Part shown: positions 25,481 to 35,628 of the stretch, piece by piece
Position numbering within the stretch: the stretch's first letter is position 1
Layout: each line of letters begins with the position of its first letter
DNA from: JAIBBG01 sp040381475
GTDB lineage: Bacteria > Bacteroidota > Bacteroidia > Flavobacteriales_D > Sanyastnellaceae
Reading direction: 5' to 3'
Length of the DNA: 64,000 bases
Assembly (NCBI GenBank): GCA_040381475.1
Contig: JBEIHH010000001.1
Coordinates: 62,001-126,000 of the forward strand
The notes under the pieces: model-generated
Told to the model about the DNA's origin: nothing
The model's database searches: none
Seen by the model: only the letters and a program-made list of their open reading frames with translations
Position numbers and translations under genes: made by a program

Positions 25481-26836
25481 ATGTCAAATAATAAATTCAA
25501 TTTTGAAACGCTCCAGTTGCACGCCGGACAGACAAAAGATCCATCAACAGGAGCACTCGCTGTTCCGATTTACCAGACAACAAGTTATGTTTTCAATAAT
25601 GCAGAGCATGCGGCTAATCTATTTGGGCTGAAAGAGTTCGGTAACATCTACACCAGGATCACCAATCCAACGACTGATGTTCTTGAAAAACGAGTAGCTG
25701 CGCTTGAAGGTGGGGTAGCTGCCCTTGCAGTATCCAGCGGACAGGCCGCTCAATTCATCGCACTCAACAATATTCTGCAGTCAGGTGATAATTTTATTAC
25801 TACATCCTTCCTCTATGGAGGAACTTTCAATCAATTCAAAGTTCAATTCCGCAGATTAGGTGTCAAGGTGAAATTTGCAGAAGGAGATTCTCCTTCGTCG
25901 TTTGAAGAACTCATTGATGAGAATACAAAGGCAATCTATCTGGAAACAATTGGTAATCCAGGATTCAATATTCCGGATTTTGAAGCCATTGCTACTTTGG
26001 CGAAACGTCACGGTATTCCTCTTGTAGTCGACAATACATTTGGTGCAGGTGGCTATCTGTTCAGGCCTATTGAGCATGGAGCCAACGTGGTTGTCGAAAG
26101 TGCCACCAAGTGGATAGGAGGGCATGGAACCACGATAGGCGGAATCATAGTTGATGGAGGTAATTTCAATTGGAACAACGGCAAGTTTCCACAATTCACA
26201 GAGCCAAGTGATGGATATCATGGCTTGAAATTCTGGGATGTTTTTGGAGAGGGTAATCCACTCGGGCTTCCCAACTTAGCATTTATCATCCGCGCACGTG
26301 TGGAGGGTTTGCGCGATTGGGGACCTGCAATTTCTCCTTTCAATGCATTTTTGTTGCTTCAGGGCGTTGAAACGTTGTCGTTGCGTGTTCAGCGCACGGT
26401 TGACAATGCGCTGCAACTTGCCCGCTGGCTGGAGTCCAGGCCTGAAATAGAGTATGTCAATTATCCGGGACTTTCATCATCGAAGTATCACAGTCTTGCC
26501 AAAAAATATCTGCGAAATGGTTTCGGTGGAGTGTTGAGCTTTAAGCTTCGCGGAGTGAATGAAAATGCCAATCAATTTATTGACGCCCTTCAACTCATTT
26601 CTCATTGCGCAAACGTCGGTGATTCTAAAACATTGGTAATTCATCCCGCTGCCACAACGCATGAGCAACTCTCCGAAGAGGAGCGACTCTCAACAGGCGT
26701 TGAATATGGGCTGATTCGTTTGTCGGTTGGCATCGAACATGTCGAAGACATTCAAGCTGATATCAATCAAGCTCTGGAAAAAGTGCAAGTATCTGTGAAT
26801 TCAGGAACAATTGATGAGGAAGTTCTTCTATCATAA
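25481..26836 (+). CDS. metY: O-acetylhomoserine sulfhydrylase
   Basis: A 451-residue PLP enzyme of the Cys/Met metabolism family. It makes homocysteine from O-acetylhomoserine and sulfide (the direct sulfhydrylation route). The long form, the N-terminal FETLQLHAGQTKDP, GNIYTRITNPT, the PLP-binding Lys210 in SATKWIGGHGTTIGG and the C-terminal VGDSKTLVIHPAATTH segment are typical of MetY rather than MetB/MetC. I chose the ATG at 25481 (MSNNKFNFE); the ATG at 25448 lies in the T run of terminator 2. metX follows with a short overlap. Expression is probably set by the tandem attenuator upstream. Confidence 0.95.
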   Translation: MSNNKFNFETLQLHAGQTKDPSTGALAVPIYQTTSYVFNNAEHAANLFGLKEFGNIYTRITNPTTDVLEKRVAALEGGVAALAVSSGQAAQFIALNNILQSGDNFITTSFLYGGTFNQFKVQFRRLGVKVKFAEGDSPSSFEELIDENTKAIYLETIGNPGFNIPDFEAIATLAKRHGIPLVVDNTFGAGGYLFRPIEHGANVVVESATKWIGGHGTTIGGIIVDGGNFNWNNGKFPQFTEPSDGYHGLKFWDVFGEGNPLGLPNLAFIIRARVEGLRDWGPAISPFNAFLLLQGVETLSLRVQRTVDNALQLARWLESRPEIEYVNYPGLSSSKYHSLAKKYLRNGFGGVLSFKLRGVNENANQFIDALQLISHCANVGDSKTLVIHPAATTHEQLSEEERLSTGVEYGLIRLSVGIEHVEDIQADINQALEKVQVSVNSGTIDEEVLLS

Positions 26837-27863
26837 TGAATTCACCCTTGAAAGCGGCCAGTCACTGAATGGTTTGGAGATTGCCTATCATACCTATGGC
26901 AATCTCCATCCATCCGGTGGAAATGTAGTTTGGGTGTTTCATGCACTTACCGCCAACAGCGATGTGATTGATTGGTGGCCGGATATAGTTGGAAAAGGAT
27001 GTGTTTTTGATCCGACCGATTATTTTATTGTGTGCGCCAATGTTCTGGGTGGTTGTTATGGGTCTTCAGGTCCTGCAAGTGTTAACCCTGGTGATGGAAC
27101 AATCTATGGACACAATTTCCCTGCTGTAACTATTCGCGATATAGTTAAAGCTCATGATCTGTTGCGCTGTCATCTCGGTATACAAAAAATTGCAGTTGGA
27201 CTGGGAGGTTCTATGGGAGGTATGCAGTTACTGGAGTGGGCTGTTTCTTGCCCTTCATTGTTCGGACAAGTAGTACTTATTGCTACATCTGCGAAATCAA
27301 GCCCCTGGATAATTGCTTTGAATGAGACTCAGAGAATGGCGATAGAGGTTGATCCCAGCTGGTTGACTGATTCCATGGGTGCCGGAAAGGATGGTCTGAT
27401 GACAGCGCGTGCAATTGCATTGTTAAGCTATAGGAATTATTCCACTTACAACAATTCACAGCGTGAATCAAATGATCATGTTTTCGATGAATTTCGGGCT
27501 GCCTCCTATCAACGTTATCAGGGTGAAAAGTTGGCGAAAAGATTCAATGCAATTTCTTATTACCGGCTCACCCATGCGATGGATAGTCATAATCTCGGAC
27601 GAAACAGGGTGAATGCGGCACTTGCTTTGAATCAGGTCACCGCTCGGGTTCTTGTGATTGGTATCACAAGTGACTTGCTCTTTCCGCTTGCTGATCAGAT
27701 GTTCATTGCACGGCATATCAGCAATGTCCAATACGTAGAAATGTATTCCGAATACGGTCATGATGGATTTCTAATTGAATCGAAAAAATTATCCGATTTG
27801 ATAAGATCATTTGTTCAGACGCAATTGCAGTTTGAAGAAAAAGGTGAAACTGTATTAGACTAA
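26814..27863 (+). CDS. metX: Homoserine O-acetyltransferase
   Basis: A 349-residue alpha/beta-hydrolase-fold acyltransferase that activates homoserine with acetyl-CoA and supplies the substrate of MetY. The nucleophile elbow GLGGSMGGMQ holds Ser133, with Asp in IGITSDLLFP and His in YSEYGHDGFL. The oxyanion-side WVFHALTANS and NVLGGCYGSSGPASVNP motifs are also present. Some MetX-like enzymes use succinyl-CoA, which I do not exclude. The start at 26814 lies 23 bases inside metY, so the genes are translationally coupled. Confidence 0.93.
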   Translation: MRKFFYHNEFTLESGQSLNGLEIAYHTYGNLHPSGGNVVWVFHALTANSDVIDWWPDIVGKGCVFDPTDYFIVCANVLGGCYGSSGPASVNPGDGTIYGHNFPAVTIRDIVKAHDLLRCHLGIQKIAVGLGGSMGGMQLLEWAVSCPSLFGQVVLIATSAKSSPWIIALNETQRMAIEVDPSWLTDSMGAGKDGLMTARAIALLSYRNYSTYNNSQRESNDHVFDEFRAASYQRYQGEKLAKRFNAISYYRLTHAMDSHNLGRNRVNAALALNQVTARVLVIGITSDLLFPLADQMFIARHISNVQYVEMYSEYGHDGFLIESKKLSDLIRSFVQTQLQFEEKGETVLD

Positions 27864-27878
27864 AATATTCAAAATAGT

Positions 27879-29135
27879 ATGAAAAAGAAAATTGGATTAA
27901 TTGGATTCGGATGCGTCGGACAAGGGTTTTATGACCTTCTCTGCGAAAAGTCATTCGGTTGTGCTGAGATACATCGAATTGCAGTACGCGATAGAAATAA
28001 AAAAAGAAACGCGCCATCAGGTCTCTTCTGCTATGACGCCATGAATGTGACGGATGATCCGGAAATAGACATTATTGTCGAGGCGATTGATGATGCCGAC
28101 GTTGCGTTTGAAATAGCTAAAAAAGCCATGGAAAATGGTAAGCACGTGGTTAGTGCCAGCAAAAAGATGATTGCCGGATATATGAAAGAACTGATGATTA
28201 TTCAGAAGAACACAGGATGTGTTTTACTTTATGAGGCTGCTGTCTGCGGTGCGATTCCGGTTGTCAGAAAAATTGATGAGTTATTCAGGTATGAAAGGCT
28301 GCATCTTCTTCGCGGAATTTTTAATGGGACTTCTAACTATATCCTGACAAGATTGAACAACGGCAAGGAGAATTATCAAAGCGCACTTTTGCAGGCACAA
28401 AATGCTGGATTTGCAGAGTCGGACCCTGCGAGTGATGTAGGTGCTTATGATGCGATGTATAAGACGGTAATTCTTGCCAAACATGCTTTTGGAATCATTT
28501 TGCGCTTGCAGGATGTGTTGCGATCTGGCATAGAAAACATAGATCAAAGGGATATACAGTTTGCTCGTTCAAAAGGTAAAAGGATTCGCCTGGTACCCCA
28601 TTTATTTAGTGAAAATCGTCGTGTCGGTGCTTTCGTCTTGCCGCAGTTTGTTGATCAGGATGACAAATTATTTCATGTCAATGATGAGTTCAATTCGCTT
28701 CAGGTGGTAAGTGATTTTGCCGGTGAGCAATTTTATTATGGCAGAGGAGCGGGATCTTATCCAACTGCATTCGCATTGTTCAGCGATTTGAGAGATGCCA
28801 TTTCCTCTCATGGATACAATCCGGGTCCTGCTGATACCGGGATGTCTATGATCGGCGACAAGGAAGTAGTTCTCGAGGTTTACATTAGATTTCGCTCATC
28901 CGATATCAGGCGTTTACCACAACTGAGTCAGATTCGTGAGGGAATCATAGAAGAGAACTTCCAGGTTGTTATTGCACGTTTATCATTGGCCGAATTGAAG
29001 GAACTTCTTCCCGTGATAAATGATGATGGTGGTATTGTGATCTACAATGGAACAAAACTTGTTTCATCGAAAAGGCAAGAAATCGTAGGTTCGGAAGAAA
29101 TTGCTGAACTGAATGATGTTGCTGTGCGCTGTTGA
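27879..29135 (+). CDS. hom: Homoserine dehydrogenase
   Basis: A 418-residue monofunctional homoserine dehydrogenase, not fused to aspartokinase. It reduces aspartate semialdehyde to homoserine, the step before MetX. The Rossmann motif GLIGFGCVGQG is at the N-terminus, followed by VVSASKKMIAG, the substrate-site GIFNGTSNYILTRL and GFAESDPASDVGAYDAMYK. The C-terminal ~100 residues could be an ACT-like regulatory part but I do not see a clear signature. With metY and metX 15 bases upstream it completes a pathway module from aspartate semialdehyde to homocysteine. Confidence 0.93.
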   Translation: MKKKIGLIGFGCVGQGFYDLLCEKSFGCAEIHRIAVRDRNKKRNAPSGLFCYDAMNVTDDPEIDIIVEAIDDADVAFEIAKKAMENGKHVVSASKKMIAGYMKELMIIQKNTGCVLLYEAAVCGAIPVVRKIDELFRYERLHLLRGIFNGTSNYILTRLNNGKENYQSALLQAQNAGFAESDPASDVGAYDAMYKTVILAKHAFGIILRLQDVLRSGIENIDQRDIQFARSKGKRIRLVPHLFSENRRVGAFVLPQFVDQDDKLFHVNDEFNSLQVVSDFAGEQFYYGRGAGSYPTAFALFSDLRDAISSHGYNPGPADTGMSMIGDKEVVLEVYIRFRSSDIRRLPQLSQIREGIIEENFQVVIARLSLAELKELLPVINDDGGIVIYNGTKLVSSKRQEIVGSEEIAELNDVAVRC

Positions 29136-29193
29136 CTTTCTATAAGAGCTTTCAAGTAATTAAATGTTCAATGAAGGCTCATGTAATTGAAAA

Positions 29194-29222
29194 AAAAGCC
29201 GGCTTTTTAGGCCGGCTTTTAT
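29194..29222. terminator. Bidirectional terminator between hom and the YceI gene
   Basis: A 10-bp perfect stem AAAAGCCGGC / GCCGGCTTTT with a seven-base loop, with A residues before and T residues after, between convergent genes. Confidence 0.88.
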
Positions 29223-29238
29223 TGATTCTTTTTGCTTG

Positions 29239-30063
29239 TTATTTTGTTTTGACACCTTTGATATCAAGTGTTAGCAGGACTTCATTGTTGATCAGATCAT
29301 TGCCAAGGTTGTCAAAAAATTTATCTGAACCGTAGCGAACGTCAAACAGTGAACGGTCAAAAGCAAATCCGCCACCGATATTTATGTTATCTCCGTTCGG
29401 AGCAACTACTGCATTGCATTTGATTTCTTTCGAAATACCCTTGATGGTAAGTTTACCATTGAGTTCATATTCAATAGCACTTTTCGCCGTTGCTGAAGAA
29501 ATGATATAGCTTGCCTCAGGGAATTTTGCAACGCCAAAGAACTCATCACTTTTCAAATGCGTTTCCAGTTTAGTTTTTCCTTCACCTGAAAGATCTGTGT
29601 TGGTCAGTGTGTTCATATCCAGGATGATTTCACCTCCGGTAATCTGTCCCGCTGACATGTGAATAACCCCCTTTTTCACATTGATTGTTCCTGTGTGTTT
29701 TTTACCGGTAACTTTCTGTCCCATCCAACGAACTGAAGAAGTGGCTGCGTCAATACCGTAGGAGCCGTTATCTGCGGACTTCAGGTTTGTGGCAGTTGCG
29801 CTGTTTTGAATAGTGATACGTGATGTATCTGCAATACCGCTGGCTTGAGCTATTTTACATTTCTGATAGTCAGCTTCAAATTTGGCATCAGCTCTGAGTT
29901 CTTTGCATTTCTGGTAATCAGCGCTGTTCATATCAGCAACAGTGGCGCAGCTGCAGGCATCAAATGCTTTTATCGCAGCACCGTTTTCTTGTCCGTTATC
30001 GCCACATGATACCATGACCAGGATAGCGATAGCTGCCAGAAAAGTATTGAATTTATTCATCAT
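29239..30063 (-). CDS. YceI-domain lipoprotein
   Basis: A 274-residue lipoprotein (lipobox MVSC, Cys near residue 20). Residues about 30-75 are an unusual Cys-containing region with two similar KC-containing segments (DYQKCKELR and DYQKCKIAQ). Residues about 100-272 are a YceI domain, a lipocalin-like barrel that binds isoprenoids or other amphiphiles: SSVRWMGQKVTGKKHTG, LKSDEFFGVAKFPEASY and GKLTIKGISKEI are characteristic. It is placed between the methionine operon and the pyrophosphatase gene, 14 bases after hppA, so it could share the hppA transcript. The ligand is unknown. Confidence 0.88.
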   Translation of the reverse strand: MMNKFNTFLAAIAILVMVSCGDNGQENGAAIKAFDACSCATVADMNSADYQKCKELRADAKFEADYQKCKIAQASGIADTSRITIQNSATATNLKSADNGSYGIDAATSSVRWMGQKVTGKKHTGTINVKKGVIHMSAGQITGGEIILDMNTLTNTDLSGEGKTKLETHLKSDEFFGVAKFPEASYIISSATAKSAIEYELNGKLTIKGISKEIKCNAVVAPNGDNINIGGGFAFDRSLFDVRYGSDKFFDNLGNDLINNEVLLTLDIKGVKTK

Positions 30064-30077
30064 CTTATGAAAAATTA

Positions 30078-32372
30078 TTATTGTGCAATGTGATCGTTGT
30101 AAGATGTTGTTCCAGGATCAGTAACGGTTAATGGTACATCCTGAGTAACGCCAGAGGATTGCATATGATCGTTATTTCCTGCTTCTTTATGCTCTCCCAA
30201 AAGTGGAGCAAGTGTAAGTCCTACAAGACATGAAAGTTTGATGAGGATGTTCATGGATGGACCTGAAGTGTCTTTGAAAGGATCTCCAACTGTATCACCA
30301 ACAACTGCAGCTTTATGTGGCTCAGATTTTTTGTAGAAAATTTCTTTTTTACCATTCACTTCAATCTCAACACCTTTTTCAAATGATTTCTTGGCATTGT
30401 CCCAAGCTCCGCCTGCATTGTTCTGGAAGATTGCCCAAAGCACACCTGACACTGTAACGCCAGCCATATAAGCTCCGAGGGCTTCTGCACCCATTACAAA
30501 TCCTACGATGATTGGTGATACAATAGTGATGATACCGGGTAGAAGCATTTCGCGCAATGCAGCTTGTGTAGAAATTTCAACACATTTGCCATATTCAGGT
30601 TTGCCTGTACCTTCAAGAATGCCAGGTATTTCGCGGAATTGGCGACGCACTTCATTTACCATCTGCATTGCGGCTTTACCCACAGAGTTCATAGCAAGAG
30701 CAGAGAAAACTACCGGGATCATTCCACCGATGAACAAAGCTGCAAGAACTTTAGCATCAAAGATGTTGATACCATGAATTCCGGTGAATGTCACATAGGC
30801 AGCGAATAACGCAAGTGCAGTAAGAGCTGCAGATGCAATGGCAAAACCTTTTCCTACTGCCGCTGTTGTATTACCAACTGAATCAAGGATGTCTGTTTTT
30901 TCACGAACCTCTGCAGGAAGCTCAGACATTTCTGCAACACCACCTGCATTGTCAGCGATCGGTCCAAAAGCATCGATAGCAAGTTGCATCGCTGTATTCG
31001 CCATCATTGCTGACGCGGCGATACCAACACCGTAGAAACCTGCAAGAGCATATGCTCCCCAAATTGCTCCGGCAAAAAGAATAATTGGTGTAGCAGTAGA
31101 AAGCATACCTGTGCCAAGCCCAGCGATGATATTGGTTGCAGCGCCTGTGGCAGATTTCTGAACGATACCTAAAACAGGGCGTCCGCCAAGACCGGTATAG
31201 AATTCAGTAATGTATGATATAGCGGCTCCAACGAACATACCAATCAGCGTTGCATAGAACACGTTCATTGCTGTTGTTGTGGCTGTTCCAAATTCTCCAT
31301 CATTGAACACGCTGATGGTCATTGTTTCAGGCAAACACATTTTGATCAGAACGAATGATGCACCAAGCGATAGAAGAATAGAAGACCAGTTACCAATGTT
31401 GAGAGCACGTTGAACGCTGTTTGTATTCTGAGGTGCGCTATCGCTGAGTCTTACAAAGTAACTTGAAACAATAGATGCAACAAGTCCTAAAGCAGCTATG
31501 AGCAGCGGTAGAAGGATTGGCCCAATGCCTCCGAAATTGTCCATGAATGAATCACCGCCATTGCTTTTGATCAGGTAGTTTCCTAATACCATTGATGCAA
31601 GTACTGTTGCAACATAAGAACCGAACAAGTCAGCACCCATACCTGCAACGTCACCGACGTTGTCACCAACGTTATCTGCAATTGTTGCCGGATTGCGCGG
31701 ATCGTCCTCAGGAATTCCAGCTTCTACTTTACCTACAAGGTCTGCACCTACGTCAGCTGCTTTGGTATAGATACCACCTCCAACACGTGCAAACAATGCG
31801 ATGCTTTCAGCACCCAGAGAAAAGCCTGCAAGTACCTCGAGCACTCTTGTCATCTGGTCGTTGGCTGAAACTCCATTCAGTGGTGCCCATGTGCCATTCA
31901 TGAAGAACATGAAGAAAAGGATGAACAACATGCTCAATCCCAATACAGCGAGACCAGCAACTCCGAGACCCATCACGGTGCCACCAGTGAACGATACCTT
32001 CAACGCTTTTGCAAGAGATGTTCTTGCCGCCTGCGTTGTGCGAATGTTCGCTTTGGTTGCAATGCGCATTCCGAAGAAACCGGCAAGCGCACTGAAGAAA
32101 CATCCTATCACAAATGCTACTACAATGAGCCAATGTGATGTTTCTACTACCTGCGAAAGAATGCCGAGACCGATACCTGCTATCACCACATATATGGCGA
32201 GAATGCGATACTCAGCTTTAAGAAATGCCATTGCTCCTTCAGCAACGTAACCGCCGATCTCTTGCATACGGCTGTTTCCTGCATCCTGCTTGCTAACCCA
32301 TGCAGATTTGATGGCCATTACTACAAGGCCCAATATGCCTAGGGCCGGTACTAAATAAATGAGATTATCCAT
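30078..32372 (-). CDS. hppA: Membrane-bound ion-translocating pyrophosphatase
   Basis: A 764-residue integral membrane pyrophosphatase that couples PPi hydrolysis to H+ and/or Na+ export. The substrate motif DVGADLVGKVE and the DNVGDNVGDVAGMGADLFGSY segment are intact, and about 16 hydrophobic segments are visible. The sequence GNTTAAVGKGFAIASAAL has Ala at the position that marks K+-dependent enzymes (K+-independent ones have Lys). Whether H+ or Na+ is pumped cannot be read with confidence. The last ~45 residues form a hydrophilic tail. A -7-like TATATTCG lies on the minus strand at 32458-32451. Confidence 0.96.
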   Translation of the reverse strand: MDNLIYLVPALGILGLVVMAIKSAWVSKQDAGNSRMQEIGGYVAEGAMAFLKAEYRILAIYVVIAGIGLGILSQVVETSHWLIVVAFVIGCFFSALAGFFGMRIATKANIRTTQAARTSLAKALKVSFTGGTVMGLGVAGLAVLGLSMLFILFFMFFMNGTWAPLNGVSANDQMTRVLEVLAGFSLGAESIALFARVGGGIYTKAADVGADLVGKVEAGIPEDDPRNPATIADNVGDNVGDVAGMGADLFGSYVATVLASMVLGNYLIKSNGGDSFMDNFGGIGPILLPLLIAALGLVASIVSSYFVRLSDSAPQNTNSVQRALNIGNWSSILLSLGASFVLIKMCLPETMTISVFNDGEFGTATTTAMNVFYATLIGMFVGAAISYITEFYTGLGGRPVLGIVQKSATGAATNIIAGLGTGMLSTATPIILFAGAIWGAYALAGFYGVGIAASAMMANTAMQLAIDAFGPIADNAGGVAEMSELPAEVREKTDILDSVGNTTAAVGKGFAIASAALTALALFAAYVTFTGIHGINIFDAKVLAALFIGGMIPVVFSALAMNSVGKAAMQMVNEVRRQFREIPGILEGTGKPEYGKCVEISTQAALREMLLPGIITIVSPIIVGFVMGAEALGAYMAGVTVSGVLWAIFQNNAGGAWDNAKKSFEKGVEIEVNGKKEIFYKKSEPHKAAVVGDTVGDPFKDTSGPSMNILIKLSCLVGLTLAPLLGEHKEAGNNDHMQSSGVTQDVPLTVTDPGTTSYNDHIAQ

Positions 32373-32561
32373 TGATATTGTAAGAAATTGGTTTTGCTTT
32401 GGTTTGCCGAACCTATTGACCCCTAATTGGTCAGATAGATTTTCGGGGCGCGAATATACATCGGCATTCTATTTCTTAAGTGGTTGATAATGAGCTTTAA
32501 TTTCTTTGCAACCAATTAATCATTACGTACGTCTTTGGTTTATAATCTTAACAACCTTCCA

Positions 32562-35500
32562 ATGAAAACTGCTCTTCGTTTTTTCTATGCCACCCTTTTC
32601 GGTTCATTTTCACTTTTTGCAAAGGAATCCGTGGCTCAATGTAATACTACTATTGCCTTATTTCAATCCAATGTAATGTGTTCTGGTGATGATCTCAATT
32701 TTATGGGATATGTCACTAGCGATTGTCCTATGCCGAATACCGTTCAGTACTCTTGGACTGCGGTTGGCCTTGATTCAGAAAACAATCCGGTTATCATCGA
32801 AAATTTAACGGTAATTGGTAACGTGCCGGGATACACCAATATTCCTGTGTATGTCATACCGTTTGATTTCATTTCTGAGTTAAACGAGATTTGTTTGAAT
32901 GTTAACATTCTTGATGAGGAATTGAATGTTATTTCAACGACTCAACAGTGTATAAGTAGTTTCCAAATCCCAGAGGAAATGGTCGTGGTGCCGCTTGTGT
33001 CTCCGAATTGGTGTGGTGATCAGATTTGCCTGACAACAGTTACCGTAGACGGTGGTTTAGCACCATATGCTTTTTACGTGGATGGCGAACCTGCTACTCC
33101 GAATTTTGGCATGTGTTACAACACTCCTGGCGTGTATATGATAGAGGTCGTGGATGCCAATGGTTGTTTTGCCTATCAGGATTTTGTAGTAGAGACCAAT
33201 TCAATTGGTAATGGGAGTTGTGAGAGTGCTCAGGTTCTGGAAAGCGGAGTTGCATTCGAAGATACTATTTGCTCCATCAGTTTTGATGAGCCTTCATGTC
33301 TCGATTTTACTTATTATCTTCAAGCCTGGTACACTATTAATTCCGGAAATGCCACACATATGAATATTGGCTTCTTTTCAGGTTACTATGGCAATCTCAG
33401 CAACATGCCATTCGGTCTCGAGATATACACTTCGCCGGACAATACCGGATGCAGTAATCTCGAACTGATGCATTGTCATGATGGACAGCTCGACGGAGAT
33501 TGTTTCGATCTTGCTGATTTCATTACCATTGAACCCAACACAGATTATTATATCCGACCTGTGGTACAATGGACATCAATAAATTTTACTGAAATCATGG
33601 TGGTGCTCAGTGATGCACCAATTGATCCGATTTGCGGTTGCACTGATTCTTCTTCCTGCAATTTTGATCCTGAAGCACTGATCAATGACGGCTCTTGTGG
33701 TTACAATGGCTGCACAGATCCCGGCGCGTGTAACTATCTATCTTATGCAACTTGCGATGATGGCTCCTGTATTTTCGGAAGTGATATTACCGGTCAGATT
33801 TTTCATGATCTTAATGGCAATGGACTTTGGGATTATTGGAATAATGAAGCCGCAATGGGCAACGGATGTTACATATACATTCAGGAGTTAGACGTTATGG
33901 TATATCCAAACAGTGAAGGAAGTTTTGTTCTGCCTTCTCTGCCTGCTGCTGTTTACCATGTTGAATATGTGAGCACAGATGGCTTGTGGATTTTGGCAAT
34001 AGATAATCCAATAGAAATTACGTTGCCTACCTGCACGGGGCTCTTACTGCCCGTCATTCCTGCCAGTGAAGCTGCTGCTCAGATCAGTGGCAATGGTTGG
34101 TTTTGGAATAGCAACTTACACTGCACCAACGGCTTCAACATCGGTGTATATGTTCAGAACACAGGAACAGTGCCTTTGAGTGGCCAGTTCAGCATGAGTT
34201 TTGACCCAAGTCTGACAATTTCTGAATATGTTTATGCGCAAGCGTATACAAATAGCGGAGCCGGTTTTGTGAACTGGAGTGTCGTGGATCAACCCGTAGG
34301 CAGCACTTATTATTATATGGTTCATGTGAATGGACCCGGAGTAGAATTTGTGGGAAGTGTATTCACTTTCGAAATGCATCTCACGCTTGAAGACAACAAT
34401 GAATTTGTTTTCTATGATGAAGAATGGACACATGATGCAGTTGTTACTTGTGCTTATGACCCTAACGATAAGCAGGCAATTCCGGAAGGTTATGCCGATC
34501 AGCACTTTATTTTGGGCGATGAGGAAATCGAGTATAAAGTGAGATTTCAGAATACCGGAAATGCACCTGCTTTTGATGTAATTATTGAAGATCAGATCGA
34601 CATTTCCAAACTTGACCTTAGCACTTTCGAACCTGTCATTGCATCACATTCATACAGCACAATAATTCAGCCTGATGGCATGGTGAAGTTCGTATTCAAC
34701 AATATCATGCTTCCTGACAGCGCTTCTGACGAGCCGGGATCACAGGGATATGTTGTTTATCGGATACGTCCTCTCGATGATCTGATGCCTGGTGATGTTA
34801 TCGAGAATACAGCTGATATTTTCTTTGACGACAATCCAGCGATTCAAACCAATACAACCTTCCACACAATATTCAGTTGTGAATGGATTCAGCCTGATCC
34901 TCAGTCTGCAGATCTATGTGTTGGAGATTTGTTAAGTGTGGATGGCGAATATCAATATATCGAGAGTTATTCATGGTTGCTCAACGGTAACGAAGTATCT
35001 GACCAGTCTGTGCTGGAGTTTCCTGCCGATGAGGTTTCGCAGAATAATTTTTCGCTGGTTCGCACAAATCCACTTTGTTCTGTTGAAGATGCATTCGTTG
35101 TTCAGGTAAATCCAAATCCTGAGGCGACGATAACCATGCTAGGTGATGTTTTGACAGCATCCGATGGTGTTTCATGGCAATGGTTTCACTGGAATGAGGC
35201 TTTGACCGGAGCTACAAATCAGACCTTGCCGGCTGCTGGTGTAGGATATTATAATGTTGAAGTGACCAATGAATTCGGATGCACAACCATGAGCGATCCT
35301 TTCATCATAATTTCTGTTGACGAGAACAATGGTGATTTTGAAATGAATTTGTATCCTAATCCGGCAAGCGGAATAACTGTGATCAGTTCTTCTATACCAG
35401 GTGGTTCATACTCTATCTATGATTTAAATGGAAAATTAGTCTTGAATGGCAAAATGTCCTCGAATCAAGTGACTGTCGATACGGAAACCTGGAACAGCGG

Positions 35501-35564
35501 TATGTATACTGTTCTTTTGGCAACAGATGAAGGCTGCAGGAGTGTCAGATTGATTGTGGAATAG
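32562..35564 (+). CDS. Large secreted protein with DUF11-like domain and T9SS type A sorting domain
   Basis: A 1000-residue exported protein; the ATG at 32562 starts a signal peptide ending SVAQ. Around 33637-33780 there are two Cys-rich CTDxxxCNF...DGSC units as found in many Bacteroidota surface proteins, then an SdrD-B-like segment (GQIFHDLNGNGLWD). Residues about 620-770 are the conserved DPNDKQA...ILGDEEIEYKVRFQNTGNAPA domain (DUF11/DUF7619-like). The C-terminus is a type A T9SS sorting domain (EMNLYPNPASG and GMYTVLLATD). No enzyme motif is seen; an adhesive or structural surface role is plausible. Single gene with its own terminator. Confidence 0.85.
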   Translation: MKTALRFFYATLFGSFSLFAKESVAQCNTTIALFQSNVMCSGDDLNFMGYVTSDCPMPNTVQYSWTAVGLDSENNPVIIENLTVIGNVPGYTNIPVYVIPFDFISELNEICLNVNILDEELNVISTTQQCISSFQIPEEMVVVPLVSPNWCGDQICLTTVTVDGGLAPYAFYVDGEPATPNFGMCYNTPGVYMIEVVDANGCFAYQDFVVETNSIGNGSCESAQVLESGVAFEDTICSISFDEPSCLDFTYYLQAWYTINSGNATHMNIGFFSGYYGNLSNMPFGLEIYTSPDNTGCSNLELMHCHDGQLDGDCFDLADFITIEPNTDYYIRPVVQWTSINFTEIMVVLSDAPIDPICGCTDSSSCNFDPEALINDGSCGYNGCTDPGACNYLSYATCDDGSCIFGSDITGQIFHDLNGNGLWDYWNNEAAMGNGCYIYIQELDVMVYPNSEGSFVLPSLPAAVYHVEYVSTDGLWILAIDNPIEITLPTCTGLLLPVIPASEAAAQISGNGWFWNSNLHCTNGFNIGVYVQNTGTVPLSGQFSMSFDPSLTISEYVYAQAYTNSGAGFVNWSVVDQPVGSTYYYMVHVNGPGVEFVGSVFTFEMHLTLEDNNEFVFYDEEWTHDAVVTCAYDPNDKQAIPEGYADQHFILGDEEIEYKVRFQNTGNAPAFDVIIEDQIDISKLDLSTFEPVIASHSYSTIIQPDGMVKFVFNNIMLPDSASDEPGSQGYVVYRIRPLDDLMPGDVIENTADIFFDDNPAIQTNTTFHTIFSCEWIQPDPQSADLCVGDLLSVDGEYQYIESYSWLLNGNEVSDQSVLEFPADEVSQNNFSLVRTNPLCSVEDAFVVQVNPNPEATITMLGDVLTASDGVSWQWFHWNEALTGATNQTLPAAGVGYYNVEVTNEFGCTTMSDPFIIISVDENNGDFEMNLYPNPASGITVISSSIPGGSYSIYDLNGKLVLNGKMSSNQVTVDTETWNSGMYTVLLATDEGCRSVRLIVE

Positions 35565-35586
35565 GTCTCACTCATTAACTCAAATA

Positions 35587-35624
35587 ATAAAAGTCGCTAC
35601 ATCATGTAGCGACTTTTATTTTTG
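35587..35624 (+). terminator. Terminator of the T9SS cargo gene, abutting menI
   Basis: A long stem TAAAAGTCGCTAC / GTAGCGACTTTTA with a five-base loop and a T-rich tail. TATTTTTG at 35617-35624, within its tail, matches the -7 promoter element, so the menI-menF transcript may start here. Confidence 0.85.
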
Positions 35625-35628
35625 TTGC

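Noticed and set aside
31801..32250. Plus-strand 149-codon frame
   Set aside because: It lies antisense inside the membrane pyrophosphatase gene and is a codon-bias artefact.
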